From the NCBI GenBank assembly GCA_026993785.1, contig JALWRZ010000007.1:1-64000 (forward strand): a stretch of 64,000 nt of DNA. Direction: 5' to 3'. The DNA comes from DHVE2 group archaeon (GTDB taxonomy: Archaea; Thermoplasmatota; Thermoplasmata; Thermoplasmatales; Aciduliprofundaceae). The notes beneath the pieces were generated by a model. It was not told the DNA's origin. It saw nothing but the letters and a program-made list of their open reading frames with translations, and did not search any database. Position 1 is the first letter of the stretch, and each line of letters begins with the position of its first letter. Position numbers and translations under genes: made by a program. Below are positions 16,899 to 24,714 of this stretch, one piece after another.

Positions 16899-18683
16899 AT
16901 GAAAGATTCCATGCTCTCTTTGGATATTTACGCCTGGCTTAAGGAGAACAGGGATAAAATTGAGGGAGGATTTATAAAGAAAATTTATCAGCTCGATGAG
17001 AATTCCTTTCTTCTCAAAATCTATAAAGAGGAGACGAGATCCCTTTACATCAACTTGGGGGGCTGGATATATTTCGATGAGAGAGAGACGCCGTTAGAGC
17101 CGAGCATGTTCGTGATGTTCCTACGAAAAAGATTTGGAGGCAAGAGAATAGCGCGATTTGAGCAACTAAATTTTGATCGCATAGTTAAGTTTGAGGTAGA
17201 TGATGGATACACCTTAATTTTTGAGCTATTTTCGGATGGTAATGTTATCGTTGTTAAGGACGGGATAATTGAAAGGGCGTATCGGGAGAGGGAGTGGAGA
17301 CATCGCACTCTGATGAGAGGAGAGGAATATGTGCCACCACCGCAGCCCCATAATCCACTGGAGGAAGATGTATGCAGAGTGATCCGCGAAAGCTCCAGAG
17401 ACCTCGTGAGGACCCTTGCCCTGGAATTTAATCTGGGAAAATATGCAGAGGAAGTATGCAAAAGAGCCAATGTGGAGAAGAGCAAGAGAAAATTGAGCAA
17501 GGAGGAGTGTGAAAGAGTGAGGAGAGCCATCGTGGAGCTCTTCGTGTTTCAGGGAGGATATATTTACGAGGATTTCTTTTCCCCCTTTCCTCTTAAAGAT
17601 AGGGAGCCAAAGAAAGTTTTTTCCACGTTCAACGAAGCTCTAAAAGAGTATAATAAAAAAGGGATTGAGAAAGAGAGCCCCGAACTTGCCAAGCTAAGGA
17701 GGATGATTGAAGAGCAGAAAAAGCTCGTGGAGGAATTCAGAAAAGAGGAGGAGAGGGCCCGGAGAATTGGAGATCTTATCTACGCTCATTTCACCGATGT
17801 CCAGACACTTCTGGACAAGGCGAAGAAGGGCGAAATAGATTACGATAGAAAAAATAAGAAGCTCAGGATATCGCTGGAAGGTAAGGAAATCTCGTTAGAT
17901 GTGGAGAAGAGTGTGGGAGAGAACGCCTCGGATTATTATGAGAGAGCAAAGAAGATGAGAGAGAAGGTTAAAGGCGCCTTGGAGGCCATAAAGAAAAGTG
18001 AGATGAAGATAGAGGAGCTCAAAAAGAGGGAGAAGAGGGAGGAGAGAAAGAAGATTTCTAAAAGACGCAGGTTCTGGTTTGAGAAATACCGCTGGTTCAT
18101 AACCTCTGAAGGAATAATAGTGATCGCAGGAAGAGATGTTAAAACCAATGAAGAGGTAGTGAAAAAGCACCTTGGGAACAAGGATCTCTATATGCATGCG
18201 GATCTGCACGGTGCACCCAGCGTGGTTATTAAATCAGAAGGACGAGAAATCGGAGAGAAAAGCATATGGGAGGCAGCTCAGTTTGCCGTTAGCATGTCCA
18301 AGGCTTGGAACGCGGGATTCGGCAATATGGCGGCCTACTGGGTATATCCCTCTCAGGTAAGCAAAATGGGAGAGAGTGGAGAGTATGTGGCTCGTGGGGC
18401 ATGGGTGGTGCATGGGAAGAGAAACTACGTGCATCATGTTCCCCTTCGTCTTGCCGTGGGCGAAATAGAGTACCAGGGAACCAAGCTTGTGATGTGCGGT
18501 GCAGTGGATTCCGTGATCTCCAGAGCTTTGAAATACATAGTTATAGAGCCAGGGGATCTGAGCAAAAATGATTTCGCCAAAAAAATTGCGAGGGCCTTTG
18601 GGATAAGTGTAGAAGAGGCCCTAAGAATTTTACCCCCTGGGGGAGTAAGAATAGTTGAAAAAAAAGGTCTCGATATTGATTGA
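16899..18683 (+). CDS. rqcH: RqcH / NEMF / Rqc2-family ribosome quality control protein (NFACT)
   Basis: 594 residues. NFACT-N domain at the start ('LSLDIYAWLKENRDKIEGGFIKKIYQ', 'SMFVMFLRKRFGGKRIARFEQ'), a helix-hairpin-helix part, a long charged coiled coil (about 265-390), then NFACT-R ('FITSEGIIVIAGRDVKTNEEVV', 'DLYMHADLHGAPSVVIK', 'VHGKRNYVHHVPLRLAVG'). Family members bind stalled 50S-peptidyl-tRNA complexes and recruit tRNA for C-terminal tailing. A TATA-like AAAGGATATATTG lies about 30 nt before the ATG. It stands alone after rpoD; ATG 16911 is an alternative start. Confidence 0.93.
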   Translation: MKDSMLSLDIYAWLKENRDKIEGGFIKKIYQLDENSFLLKIYKEETRSLYINLGGWIYFDERETPLEPSMFVMFLRKRFGGKRIARFEQLNFDRIVKFEVDDGYTLIFELFSDGNVIVVKDGIIERAYREREWRHRTLMRGEEYVPPPQPHNPLEEDVCRVIRESSRDLVRTLALEFNLGKYAEEVCKRANVEKSKRKLSKEECERVRRAIVELFVFQGGYIYEDFFSPFPLKDREPKKVFSTFNEALKEYNKKGIEKESPELAKLRRMIEEQKKLVEEFRKEEERARRIGDLIYAHFTDVQTLLDKAKKGEIDYDRKNKKLRISLEGKEISLDVEKSVGENASDYYERAKKMREKVKGALEAIKKSEMKIEELKKREKREERKKISKRRRFWFEKYRWFITSEGIIVIAGRDVKTNEEVVKKHLGNKDLYMHADLHGAPSVVIKSEGREIGEKSIWEAAQFAVSMSKAWNAGFGNMAAYWVYPSQVSKMGESGEYVARGAWVVHGKRNYVHHVPLRLAVGEIEYQGTKLVMCGAVDSVISRALKYIVIEPGDLSKNDFAKKIARAFGISVEEALRILPPGGVRIVEKKGLDID

Positions 18684-18688
18684 AACGA

Positions 18689-18712
18689 TAAATTTAAATA
18701 CGAAAATCGTTA
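18689..18712 (+). promoter_or_regulatory. Promoter of second lrp-like gene with ACGAAAATCGT palindrome
   Basis: The TATA element AAATTTAAATAC (18689-18700) runs directly into the palindrome ACGA-AAA-TCGT (18699-18709). The exact reverse complement of this 11-mer recurs at 19248-19258, on the other side of the gene. Its overlap with TATA suggests autorepression. Confidence 0.65.
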
Positions 18713-18733
18713 TTCTACATACGAAAGGTGATA

Positions 18734-19240
18734 ATGATGGGAGCTCCAAAATGCAGTCTTATTGAGAGATGGAAACTGCTTGACAAGACTCTCAGACCGG
18801 TAGATGATTTAGATCTCGCGATACTCTGCGCCCTGAGGGAAAATGCGAGAATATCGAATCTCGAGCTAGCCAAAATGCTGGGCATAAGCGAGGCCACTGT
18901 TAGGCGGAGAATTAAAATTATGGAAGAGAAGGGCATAATAAGAGGCTATGCTGCTCTAATCAATTGCTATGGGGTGGAGAACAGCGTTAAGGCATTTATC
19001 TATCTCAAGGTAGATAGAAAACACATAGATGAGGTGGCAAACAAATTGAAGGAGGAGAACAGGCTTATTACTCTTTACCGAATTCTCGGAGACTATGATC
19101 TCCTCTGTGAGTGTTTATTCCTGAGCATGCAGGAGCTTCAGGATTTTGTGGACAATAAACTGGGAATGGAGGGAATAATTTCTTCGGTAACGCATGTGGT
19201 GGCAAGTGCCTATAAGCCCTGCGAGTGGGTGGGCATCTAA
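18734..19240 (+). CDS. Lrp/AsnC-family transcriptional regulator (second copy, before mbh)
   Basis: 168 residues. Helix-turn-helix at about 27-75 ('DLDLAILCALRENARISNLEL', 'LGISEATVRRRIKIMEEKGII') followed by an AsnC/RAM domain ('VKAFIYLKVDRKHIDEVAN', 'GDYDLLCECLFLSMQELQDF'). About 25 extra residues precede the HTH. The AAAGGTG ribosome site fits ATG 18734 or 18737 better than the track GTG. It sits directly upstream of the hydrogenase operon in the same direction, with the same palindrome before itself and before mbhA. Control of mbh is likely by context but unproven. Confidence 0.9.
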   Translation: MMGAPKCSLIERWKLLDKTLRPVDDLDLAILCALRENARISNLELAKMLGISEATVRRRIKIMEEKGIIRGYAALINCYGVENSVKAFIYLKVDRKHIDEVANKLKEENRLITLYRILGDYDLLCECLFLSMQELQDFVDNKLGMEGIISSVTHVVASAYKPCEWVGI

Positions 19241-19247
19241 TGTCATG

Positions 19248-19303
19248 ACGATTTTCGTTATTTTATAACGATATTTTTCATTTTAAAACGAAAAACATAT
19301 ATG
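19248..19303 (+). promoter_or_regulatory. mbh operon promoter with two palindromic operators
   Basis: Contains ACGATTTTCGT (19248-19258, the exact reverse complement of the palindrome before lrp), then CGTTAT-TTT-ATAACG (19256-19270, perfect 6-bp arms), an AAAACG half-site (19286-19290), and the TATA box AAAACATATATG near 19292-19302. The operators lie upstream of TATA, a position compatible with activation. Confidence 0.65.
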
Positions 19304-19334
19304 CTTGTATGAAATTCTCCTAATTGGTGATGAT

Positions 19335-19859
19335 ATGTTACCGTTTATAATCGCGACTCTGGATGCATTCGTGATATATCTCGTCTTAACTGCGGGCAGC
19401 GGGGAGTTTCTCTACTTCTGGTCACCTGGAGAATTCGTTATGGGTATATTTCTTAGCGTGATTGTAGGAGCAATTTCGCGCAATTATCTTTGCAGATCCC
19501 GTAATTATAGAATGCTTAATCCTCTTCGATGGCTAAAATTCATTGTTTATGGCTTTGGGCCGTTCTTTCTAGCCATGGCCAAGGCAAATCTAGACGTGGC
19601 TTATCGCGTGATAACCGGAAAGATAAGACCTGGAATTGTGAAGATTGATCCAAAATTGAAAACGGATTTCGGCATAACGTTCCTTGCCAACTCAATAACC
19701 CTTACTCCAGGCACTCTGAGCGTGGATGTGGATGAGGAGAACAATTACCTCTACGTGCACTGGATAAACGTGAAGAAGGGGCAGGAAAAGAAAGAATTTG
19801 CAGATTGCAAATACGTTTGCGGCAACTTCCCTGAATGGGCTAGGAGGGTTGCCGAATGA
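19335..19859 (+). CDS. mbhA: Membrane-bound hydrogenase subunit MbhA (MrpE-like)
   Basis: About 174 residues. N-terminal membrane helices ('FIIATLDAFVIYLVL', 'VMGIFLSVIVGAI'), then the MrpE soluble part 'IKPGIVKIDPKLKTD'-like stretch and 'NSITLTPGTLSVDVDEENNYLYVHWI', the strongest MrpE marker. Part of the Na+/H+ antiporter-like half of Mbh. I use ATG 19335, which follows GGTGATGAT, rather than the track TTG at 19305. It is the first gene of a 14-gene operon in Pyrococcus mbhA-N order and overlaps mbhB by 4 nt. Confidence 0.92.
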   Translation: MLPFIIATLDAFVIYLVLTAGSGEFLYFWSPGEFVMGIFLSVIVGAISRNYLCRSRNYRMLNPLRWLKFIVYGFGPFFLAMAKANLDVAYRVITGKIRPGIVKIDPKLKTDFGITFLANSITLTPGTLSVDVDEENNYLYVHWINVKKGQEKKEFADCKYVCGNFPEWARRVAE

Positions 19860-20113
19860 TAGAGGTATGGTTCCTTGCAGCTTTCATACTCATTATCTGG
19901 ATTATCCTCTCCACTGTAAGGGCGGTGGCTGGACCAACGCTTCCGGATAGAGTTGTAGCCCTGGATACCATAAACACACTAATGGTGGCTATAATGATTG
20001 TGCTGAGTGTAGCCTATAAGCAAATAATCTTTGTGGACGTTGCCATCGTTTATGCACTTCTATCCTTCGTGGCCACATTGTATATCGCGAAGTATCTTGA
20101 AGGGGGGATATGA
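19856..20113 (+). CDS. mbhB: Membrane-bound hydrogenase subunit MbhB (MrpF-like)
   Basis: 85 residues, three predicted membrane helices. 'RAVAGPTLPDRVVALDTINTL' is the MrpF signature loop. It is part of the ion-translocating antiporter module of the Mbh complex. ATGA overlap with mbhA, and its stop abuts mbhC. Confidence 0.93.
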   Translation: MIEVWFLAAFILIIWIILSTVRAVAGPTLPDRVVALDTINTLMVAIMIVLSVAYKQIIFVDVAIVYALLSFVATLYIAKYLEGGI

Positions 20114-20470
20114 ATGTGGACCGATTACCTTATCTGGATCTTCCTGATCATTGGATTGATCTTCAATGGTCTTGGCACCATAGGGCTCCTTCGTTTTCCC
20201 GATGTATACACGAGATTGCATGCGGCGACAAAAGCGACAACCTTCGGCTCCATATTCACCTCTCTAGCCGTGGTGACCTATGGGTTCTCGCAGCTATATC
20301 TCACTGGCAATTCCGCAAATCTCACGCTATCTCTGCATACCATAGTAGCAATAGCAGCGTTAATTTTGACAAATCCCGTGGGGGCTCATGCCATAGCAAG
20401 GGCAGCCCATCGCAGTGGAGTGATGCCCGAGCAGGCTGTAGTGGATAAGCTTGCGGAGGTGAAGAAATGA
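20114..20470 (+). CDS. mbhC: Membrane-bound hydrogenase subunit MbhC (MrpG-like)
   Basis: 118 residues, three membrane helices. 'GTIGLLRFPDVYTRLHAATKATTFGS' is the MrpG hallmark, and 'LTNPVGAHAIARAAHRSG' closes helix 3. Antiporter-module subunit of Mbh. The ORF at 20110-20448 in another frame is a shadow of this gene. Confidence 0.94.
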   Translation: MWTDYLIWIFLIIGLIFNGLGTIGLLRFPDVYTRLHAATKATTFGSIFTSLAVVTYGFSQLYLTGNSANLTLSLHTIVAIAALILTNPVGAHAIARAAHRSGVMPEQAVVDKLAEVKK

Positions 20471-20721
20471 TCTTCGCAGCCCTCTTACAGCTTCTTTTGC
20501 TCATAGCGCTCATGGTATCGGCGTATCTGGCTATCAAGTTTAAGGACCTCTTGAACTGTGTGATTGCGCTGGGAATATTTAGCTTTCTACTCTCTCTGGA
20601 GTTCTACATTCTTCAGGCTCCAGATGTGGCTATAGCAGAAGCTGGTATAGGTGCCGGATTAACCACAGCCATATTTATCCTGGCCATAAGGAGTACATCT
20701 CGATGGGAGGTGGAAGAATGA
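20467..20721 (+). CDS. mbhD: Membrane-bound hydrogenase subunit MbhD (DUF4040, MrpA/B-derived)
   Basis: 84 residues, three membrane helices with 'VIALGIFSFLLSLEFYILQAPDVAIAEA' and 'GAGLTTAIFILAI', the MbhD/DUF4040 signature (equivalent to a piece of MrpA). It carries the conserved 'PDVAIAEA' acidic helix seen in Mbh proton or sodium paths. ATGA overlap with mbhC. Confidence 0.92.
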   Translation: MIFAALLQLLLLIALMVSAYLAIKFKDLLNCVIALGIFSFLLSLEFYILQAPDVAIAEAGIGAGLTTAIFILAIRSTSRWEVEE

Positions 20722-21023
20722 GAAACGCACTACTTGCCATATCCCTCTTAATAGTTTTTGCATCTCTCCTCTATGTAGCCATCAATCCGGGAGATTTTGG
20801 AGCAGCTACCGGGGAACATCTTGTGTTTGGAGAGCCTAAATACTCGGATATGGACGACTACTTCATCCATAACGGACAGAATCAGACGGGTGCGAATAAT
20901 ATCGTTACGAGCATAGTCTTCGATTACAGAGGTTTTGATACTTTAGGTGAGGCAAGTGTGCTATTTACCGCGGTACTTGGCACAGGTGTAGCCCTAAGAC
21001 TACTCAGGAGGGATAGAAAATGA
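20718..21023 (+). CDS. mbhE: Membrane-bound hydrogenase subunit MbhE
   Basis: 101 residues. N-terminal helix, an extracytoplasmic loop, then 'NNIVTSIVFDYRGFDTLGEASVLF' and 'VLGTGVALRLL', typical of MbhE (MrpA C-terminal-like). I start at ATG 20718, which overlaps the mbhD stop in the operon's ATGA pattern; the track start at 20703 lies upstream without a better ribosome site. Confidence 0.9.
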   Translation: MRNALLAISLLIVFASLLYVAINPGDFGAATGEHLVFGEPKYSDMDDYFIHNGQNQTGANNIVTSIVFDYRGFDTLGEASVLFTAVLGTGVALRLLRRDRK

Positions 21024-21475
21024 TGAGTAAGATAGTAAGGACTCAGGCAAGTTTTCTCTATACCCTTATACTCATTTTCGGCTTTTACATAGTTGCCCAT
21101 GGGCATCTCACCCCGGGAGGCGGATTTCAGGGAGGTGCAGTAATAGCCACAGGAATTGCACTTATCGTAGTCGCTTATAAGTTTGAGAATATAAAGGGAT
21201 GGGTAAAGAAAAGCATGCTCACAACGGCGGAGAGCATTGGGTTGCTGGCTTTCATAATAACAGGTATTTCTGGGATAGGGGTATCCTTCTTCTACAACTG
21301 GCTAGCAAACTCGGGACTTCTGTTTGGAAGGGTAGTGCACTATGGGATTAACCCGGGATATATAAACACCGCTGGCACCCTGCCTATTATGAATCTTGCT
21401 GTGGGAATAGAGGTGCTGGGCGGTCTGGGCGTGATTATCATGTATTTTCTGCACTATGCCAAGGAGGTGAAATGA
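21020..21475 (+). CDS. mbhF: Membrane-bound hydrogenase subunit MbhF (MrpB-like)
   Basis: 151 residues, four membrane helices. 'HLTPGGGFQGGAVIATGIAL' is the MrpB signature. 'NPGYINTAGTLPIMNLAVGIEV' continues the family pattern. It is a component of the antiporter module. Start overlaps mbhE by 4 nt; one base precedes mbhG. Confidence 0.95.
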   Translation: MMSKIVRTQASFLYTLILIFGFYIVAHGHLTPGGGFQGGAVIATGIALIVVAYKFENIKGWVKKSMLTTAESIGLLAFIITGISGIGVSFFYNWLANSGLLFGRVVHYGINPGYINTAGTLPIMNLAVGIEVLGGLGVIIMYFLHYAKEVK

Positions 21476-21820
21476 ATGCTGTTTAACCTTCCCTTCATCA
21501 CGGTTGTCATTGTGATTGGCTTGGGGCTCTATGCCATGCTTTACAAGAGAAACCTCATAAAGATAGTTATTGGCCTGAGCCTAGTGGAGAGCGGAGTAAA
21601 TCTCTTCCTAGTCTCCCTAGGCTATCGAAATGGAGGAATAGCACCCATATATACCAGTGCACCGAGCACCCATATGGTTCTTCCTACACCTCAGGCATTA
21701 ACCCTGACATCCATAGTGATAGGGGTGGCCACTACGGCAATGCTTCTCTCCTTCTGTGTTGTAATTTACCGAAATTATGGAACATTAGATGCGAGAAAGG
21801 TAAGGAGGTTGAGAGAATGA
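21476..21820 (+). CDS. mbhG: Membrane-bound hydrogenase subunit MbhG (MrpC/NuoK-like)
   Basis: 114 residues, three membrane helices. 'GLYAMLYKRNLIKIVIGLSLVESGVNLFLV' carries the conserved Glu of MrpC/NuoK, and 'DPLPQALTLTSIVIG'-type text appears as 'TPQALTLTSIVIGVATTAML'. It lines the ion path between the antiporter-like MbhH and the rest of the complex. Overlaps mbhH by 4 nt. Confidence 0.94.
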   Translation: MLFNLPFITVVIVIGLGLYAMLYKRNLIKIVIGLSLVESGVNLFLVSLGYRNGGIAPIYTSAPSTHMVLPTPQALTLTSIVIGVATTAMLLSFCVVIYRNYGTLDARKVRRLRE

Positions 21821-23385
21821 GCTGGGAATACTTAGTTAACCATTCCCCCGCGCTGATTATCATAGTGCCGCTTCTGGCAGCTTTTGGAACGCCGCTCATA
21901 GGCAGGTTCAGCAGAAAAGCCATGTACATATGGATAATTGCTTCTCTCACACTTACCGAGATAATCGCAATAATAATTCTTCACACAGTGTATATCTCGG
22001 GGAAGCCTATGGTTTATGTAATGGGTGCAAACCCCTATAATATGGCGGTGCCTCCAGATTCGGGAGGAATACCCATCAGGATAATATTCACCGTGGATGC
22101 ATTTAGCAGCTTTATGGCCTTTGTAGCTTCCACCGTGGCTTTAGCAGGTGGGATATATTCCATCTCCTGCGAAGCTCAGCAATCTGCCCAGGAGAAGTAT
22201 TACGCGCTTCTCCTTCTCATGCTCGTGGGCATGCTGGGCATGGTTCTTACAGGAGACCTTTTCAATTTCTTCGTATTTCTAGAGATTAATTCTCTGGCCT
22301 CGGCGGCCCTAGTATCCTATAGGATAGATAAGGGTCTTGCTGTTGAAGCAGCCTTCAAATATGCGATTATAAGCTCCATAGGCGCCTTAGCTTTTCTATT
22401 TGGAATAGGCATACTTTACGGGGAATACGACGCACTAAACATGGCCATGATAGCCTCTCGCATGAAATTCACGGACCTGGATAAGATTGTGATGGCCCTA
22501 TTTACTGTAACCCTTGGAATGAAGGCTGGAGCCATACCTATGCATTACTGGGTCCCTGATGGATACGGCAAGGCTCCTGGAGCCATAAGCGCCATGCTTG
22601 TAACCGCTTCTCAGGCATCTTTGTATGGTTTGTTCCGGGTATCCTTCACAGTATTCGGACTAGCGGCCAATACGGCCACATTGGGATGGTTCATAATAAT
22701 GCTGGGAGTTCTGAGCATGTTTGTGGGTGTCACCATGGCCCTTATTCAACACGATATAAAGAGACTTATGGCGTACCACGCAATATCACAAACGGGCTAC
22801 ATGCTTCTGGGTGTAGGTGTAGGTCTTGCAACCCTTGGCACAGCAGCGTTCAATCAGTATGGACTGGCAGCCATGGAGGGGGGGATATTCCACATAATAA
22901 ATCATGCCATGTACAAAGGTCTTCTATTCCTCACTGCCGGTGCAGTGATTTATAGAGTGGGCACCTCAGACCTCAATAAAATGGGCGGATTGGCACATAC
23001 CATGAAATATACCACCATATTCTTTATGATCGGCGCTTTGTCCATCGCAGGAATTCCGCCCTTCAACGGATTCGCGTCTAAGCTACTGATATATGAATCG
23101 GTGTATCAGTTTAATCCAGTACTCTCAATTCTTGCAATGATAGTTAGCATCCTTACCCTTGCCTCATTTGTGAAGGTTTTCCATTCCGCCTTCATGGGTC
23201 CAAAGATACACGATGTGAAGGAGGTGCCGAAATCTATGCTTATAGGAATGGCTATTCTGACCTTCTTCATAATACTCTTTGGTTTGTTCCCCAACATCGC
23301 GCTGAATTACCTCGTTGCCCCCGCAGCCAAGGCCCTGGCTAACCCGCTGGGCTATATTGCCCGGGTGCTCGGAGGTGGTGCGTGA
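21817..23385 (+). CDS. mbhH: Membrane-bound hydrogenase subunit MbhH (MrpD/NuoN-like antiporter)
   Basis: 522 residues, about 14 membrane helices, the antiporter-like subunit. 'GDLFNFFVFLEINSLASAALVSY' has the conserved TM5 Glu, 'TLGMKAGAIPMHYWVPDGYGKAPGAISAML' has the TM7-TM8 Lys region, and 'DIKRLMAYHAISQTGYMLLGVG' the TM10 region with a discontinuous helix. It couples electron flow to Na+ or H+ movement. There is only one such subunit, as in Mbh rather than the sulfane reductase Mbs, which has two. Confidence 0.95.
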   Translation: MSWEYLVNHSPALIIIVPLLAAFGTPLIGRFSRKAMYIWIIASLTLTEIIAIIILHTVYISGKPMVYVMGANPYNMAVPPDSGGIPIRIIFTVDAFSSFMAFVASTVALAGGIYSISCEAQQSAQEKYYALLLLMLVGMLGMVLTGDLFNFFVFLEINSLASAALVSYRIDKGLAVEAAFKYAIISSIGALAFLFGIGILYGEYDALNMAMIASRMKFTDLDKIVMALFTVTLGMKAGAIPMHYWVPDGYGKAPGAISAMLVTASQASLYGLFRVSFTVFGLAANTATLGWFIIMLGVLSMFVGVTMALIQHDIKRLMAYHAISQTGYMLLGVGVGLATLGTAAFNQYGLAAMEGGIFHIINHAMYKGLLFLTAGAVIYRVGTSDLNKMGGLAHTMKYTTIFFMIGALSIAGIPPFNGFASKLLIYESVYQFNPVLSILAMIVSILTLASFVKVFHSAFMGPKIHDVKEVPKSMLIGMAILTFFIILFGLFPNIALNYLVAPAAKALANPLGYIARVLGGGA

Positions 23386-23738
23386 TGAACCCGTTGGGTA
23401 ACTTCACCACCCCCTCCGGGTTTTGGAATCCTATCCTGTGGCTTCTGGTATTCCTTATCCTTCTTCTTCTCGCATATCTCATCTGGAAGAGAGGTGAGGA
23501 AAGCTACAAAAGAGGAACAATGCAGACAGACCCGTTCCTTTCAGGCTACGGTCCGGAATCCAAGGAAGCCATACATGTTAGGGCTGGCAACATATACTGG
23601 GGATTTACTAGGGCTCTTAAGGGCTATTATTCCTTCCTGAGAAAGATACACACAGGGATAATCAATGACTATGTGGGCTGGTATATTGGAATTCTCGCCC
23701 TGATGCTCCTTCTATATCTGCTGTGGGGTGGTTCATGA
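23382..23738 (+). CDS. mbhI: Membrane-bound hydrogenase subunit MbhI
   Basis: 118 residues with N- and C-terminal membrane helices ('PILWLLVFLILLLLAYLIW', 'WYIGILALMLLLYLL') and a middle amphipathic segment 'RAGNIYWGFTRALKGYYSFLRKIHTGIINDY'. MbhI links the antiporter module to the hydrogenase module in the Pyrococcus structure. Overlaps both neighbours by 4 nt. Confidence 0.9.
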   Translation: MMNPLGNFTTPSGFWNPILWLLVFLILLLLAYLIWKRGEESYKRGTMQTDPFLSGYGPESKEAIHVRAGNIYWGFTRALKGYYSFLRKIHTGIINDYVGWYIGILALMLLLYLLWGGS

Positions 23739-24187
23739 TGAGCGATAAAAAAGCCAGGCCAAACAGAAGCTTTGACAAATCTCTGTGGGTTTTCCATGTA
23801 AATACCGGCTCCTGCAACGGTTGCGATATAGAAATTCTTGCCGCTCTTACTCCAAGATACGACGTGGAGCGATTCGGAATAAAGCTCGTTGGTTCTCCCC
23901 GCCATGCTGATGCGCTCCTCGTAACGGGTCCGGTATCCAGGGAGATGGTAGATAAACTCAAAAGATTCTACGAGCAGGTGCCGGATCCCAAGGTCGTTAT
24001 AGTGGTTGGCTCCTGCGGAATAAGCGGTGGTGTGTTTCACGAATCCTATGACTTAGTAGGCCCGGTGGATCGAATAATACCGGTGGACGTGTATGTTCCA
24101 GGCTGCCCACCCAGGCCCGAGGCCATAATTGATGGTGTGGTTAAGGCGTGGATGAAACTTGAAAGGCTAAGGGGTGAGAATAAATGA
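23735..24187 (+). CDS. mbhJ: Membrane-bound [NiFe] hydrogenase small subunit MbhJ (NuoB-like)
   Basis: 150 residues. 'VNTGSCNGCDIEILAALTP' gives CxxC, 'VVGSCGISGG' the third ligand and 'YVPGCPPRPEAI' the fourth Cys of the proximal [4Fe-4S] cluster. It passes electrons from MbhN to the NiFe site in MbhL. ATG 23735 overlaps the mbhI stop; the track start adds four residues upstream. Confidence 0.96.
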   Translation: MMSDKKARPNRSFDKSLWVFHVNTGSCNGCDIEILAALTPRYDVERFGIKLVGSPRHADALLVTGPVSREMVDKLKRFYEQVPDPKVVIVVGSCGISGGVFHESYDLVGPVDRIIPVDVYVPGCPPRPEAIIDGVVKAWMKLERLRGENK

Positions 24188-24714
24188 ACTCCCAGGATAT
24201 AATTGAAAAAATTAAGGAGAGATTCGAAGCAGATATAAAACTGCAGCAAAAGGCCCACGGGGTGAAGAAGATAAAGGAAGAGACTATATTTGTGAGGATA
24301 AAGAGAGAAGATTTCAGGAAATTCGTAGAATTTCTATTTGATATCGAAAAGTATCCTCATTTTTCTGTGATATCTGCGACAGATTTAGGAGAGGAAATCG
24401 AGCTGCTTTACCATTTCTCTGTAGGATATGGGGAATTCAACGGAGAAAAGATGATATCCCTAGGAGTAAAGCTCCCAAAGAAAGACTTAAAAATTGAGAG
24501 CATTACCGATTTAATTCCTGGAGCACTGATTTCTGAGAGAGAGATCCACGAGATGGTAGGTGTGGATTTCATAGGTTTGAAGGATACTAGGCACTTCTTC
24601 CTACCGGAGAACTGGCCCGAAGGAAAATATCCATGGCGTCGGGATGAGACGTTCCCCAAAGAGATGCTCAATAAGTTATATGAGACGTGGAAGGAGGGTG
24701 AGGAGAATGAATGA
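24184..24714 (+). CDS. mbhK: Membrane-bound hydrogenase subunit MbhK (NuoC-like)
   Basis: 176 residues. The NuoC/30-kDa domain is visible in 'FPHFSVISATDLG'-type text ('YPHFSVISATDLGEEIELLYHFS') and 'EREIHEMVGVDFIGLKDTRHFFLPENWPEGKYPWRRDETFP'. It stabilises the large and small subunits. ATGA overlap with mbhJ, 8-nt overlap with mbhL. Confidence 0.94.
   Translation: MNSQDIIEKIKERFEADIKLQQKAHGVKKIKEETIFVRIKREDFRKFVEFLFDIEKYPHFSVISATDLGEEIELLYHFSVGYGEFNGEKMISLGVKLPKKDLKIESITDLIPGALISEREIHEMVGVDFIGLKDTRHFFLPENWPEGKYPWRRDETFPKEMLNKLYETWKEGEENE

Noticed and set aside
20110-20448. Plus-strand ORF of 112 aa in the hydrogenase operon
   Set aside because: It is an out-of-frame shadow of mbhC, which has the MrpG signature.
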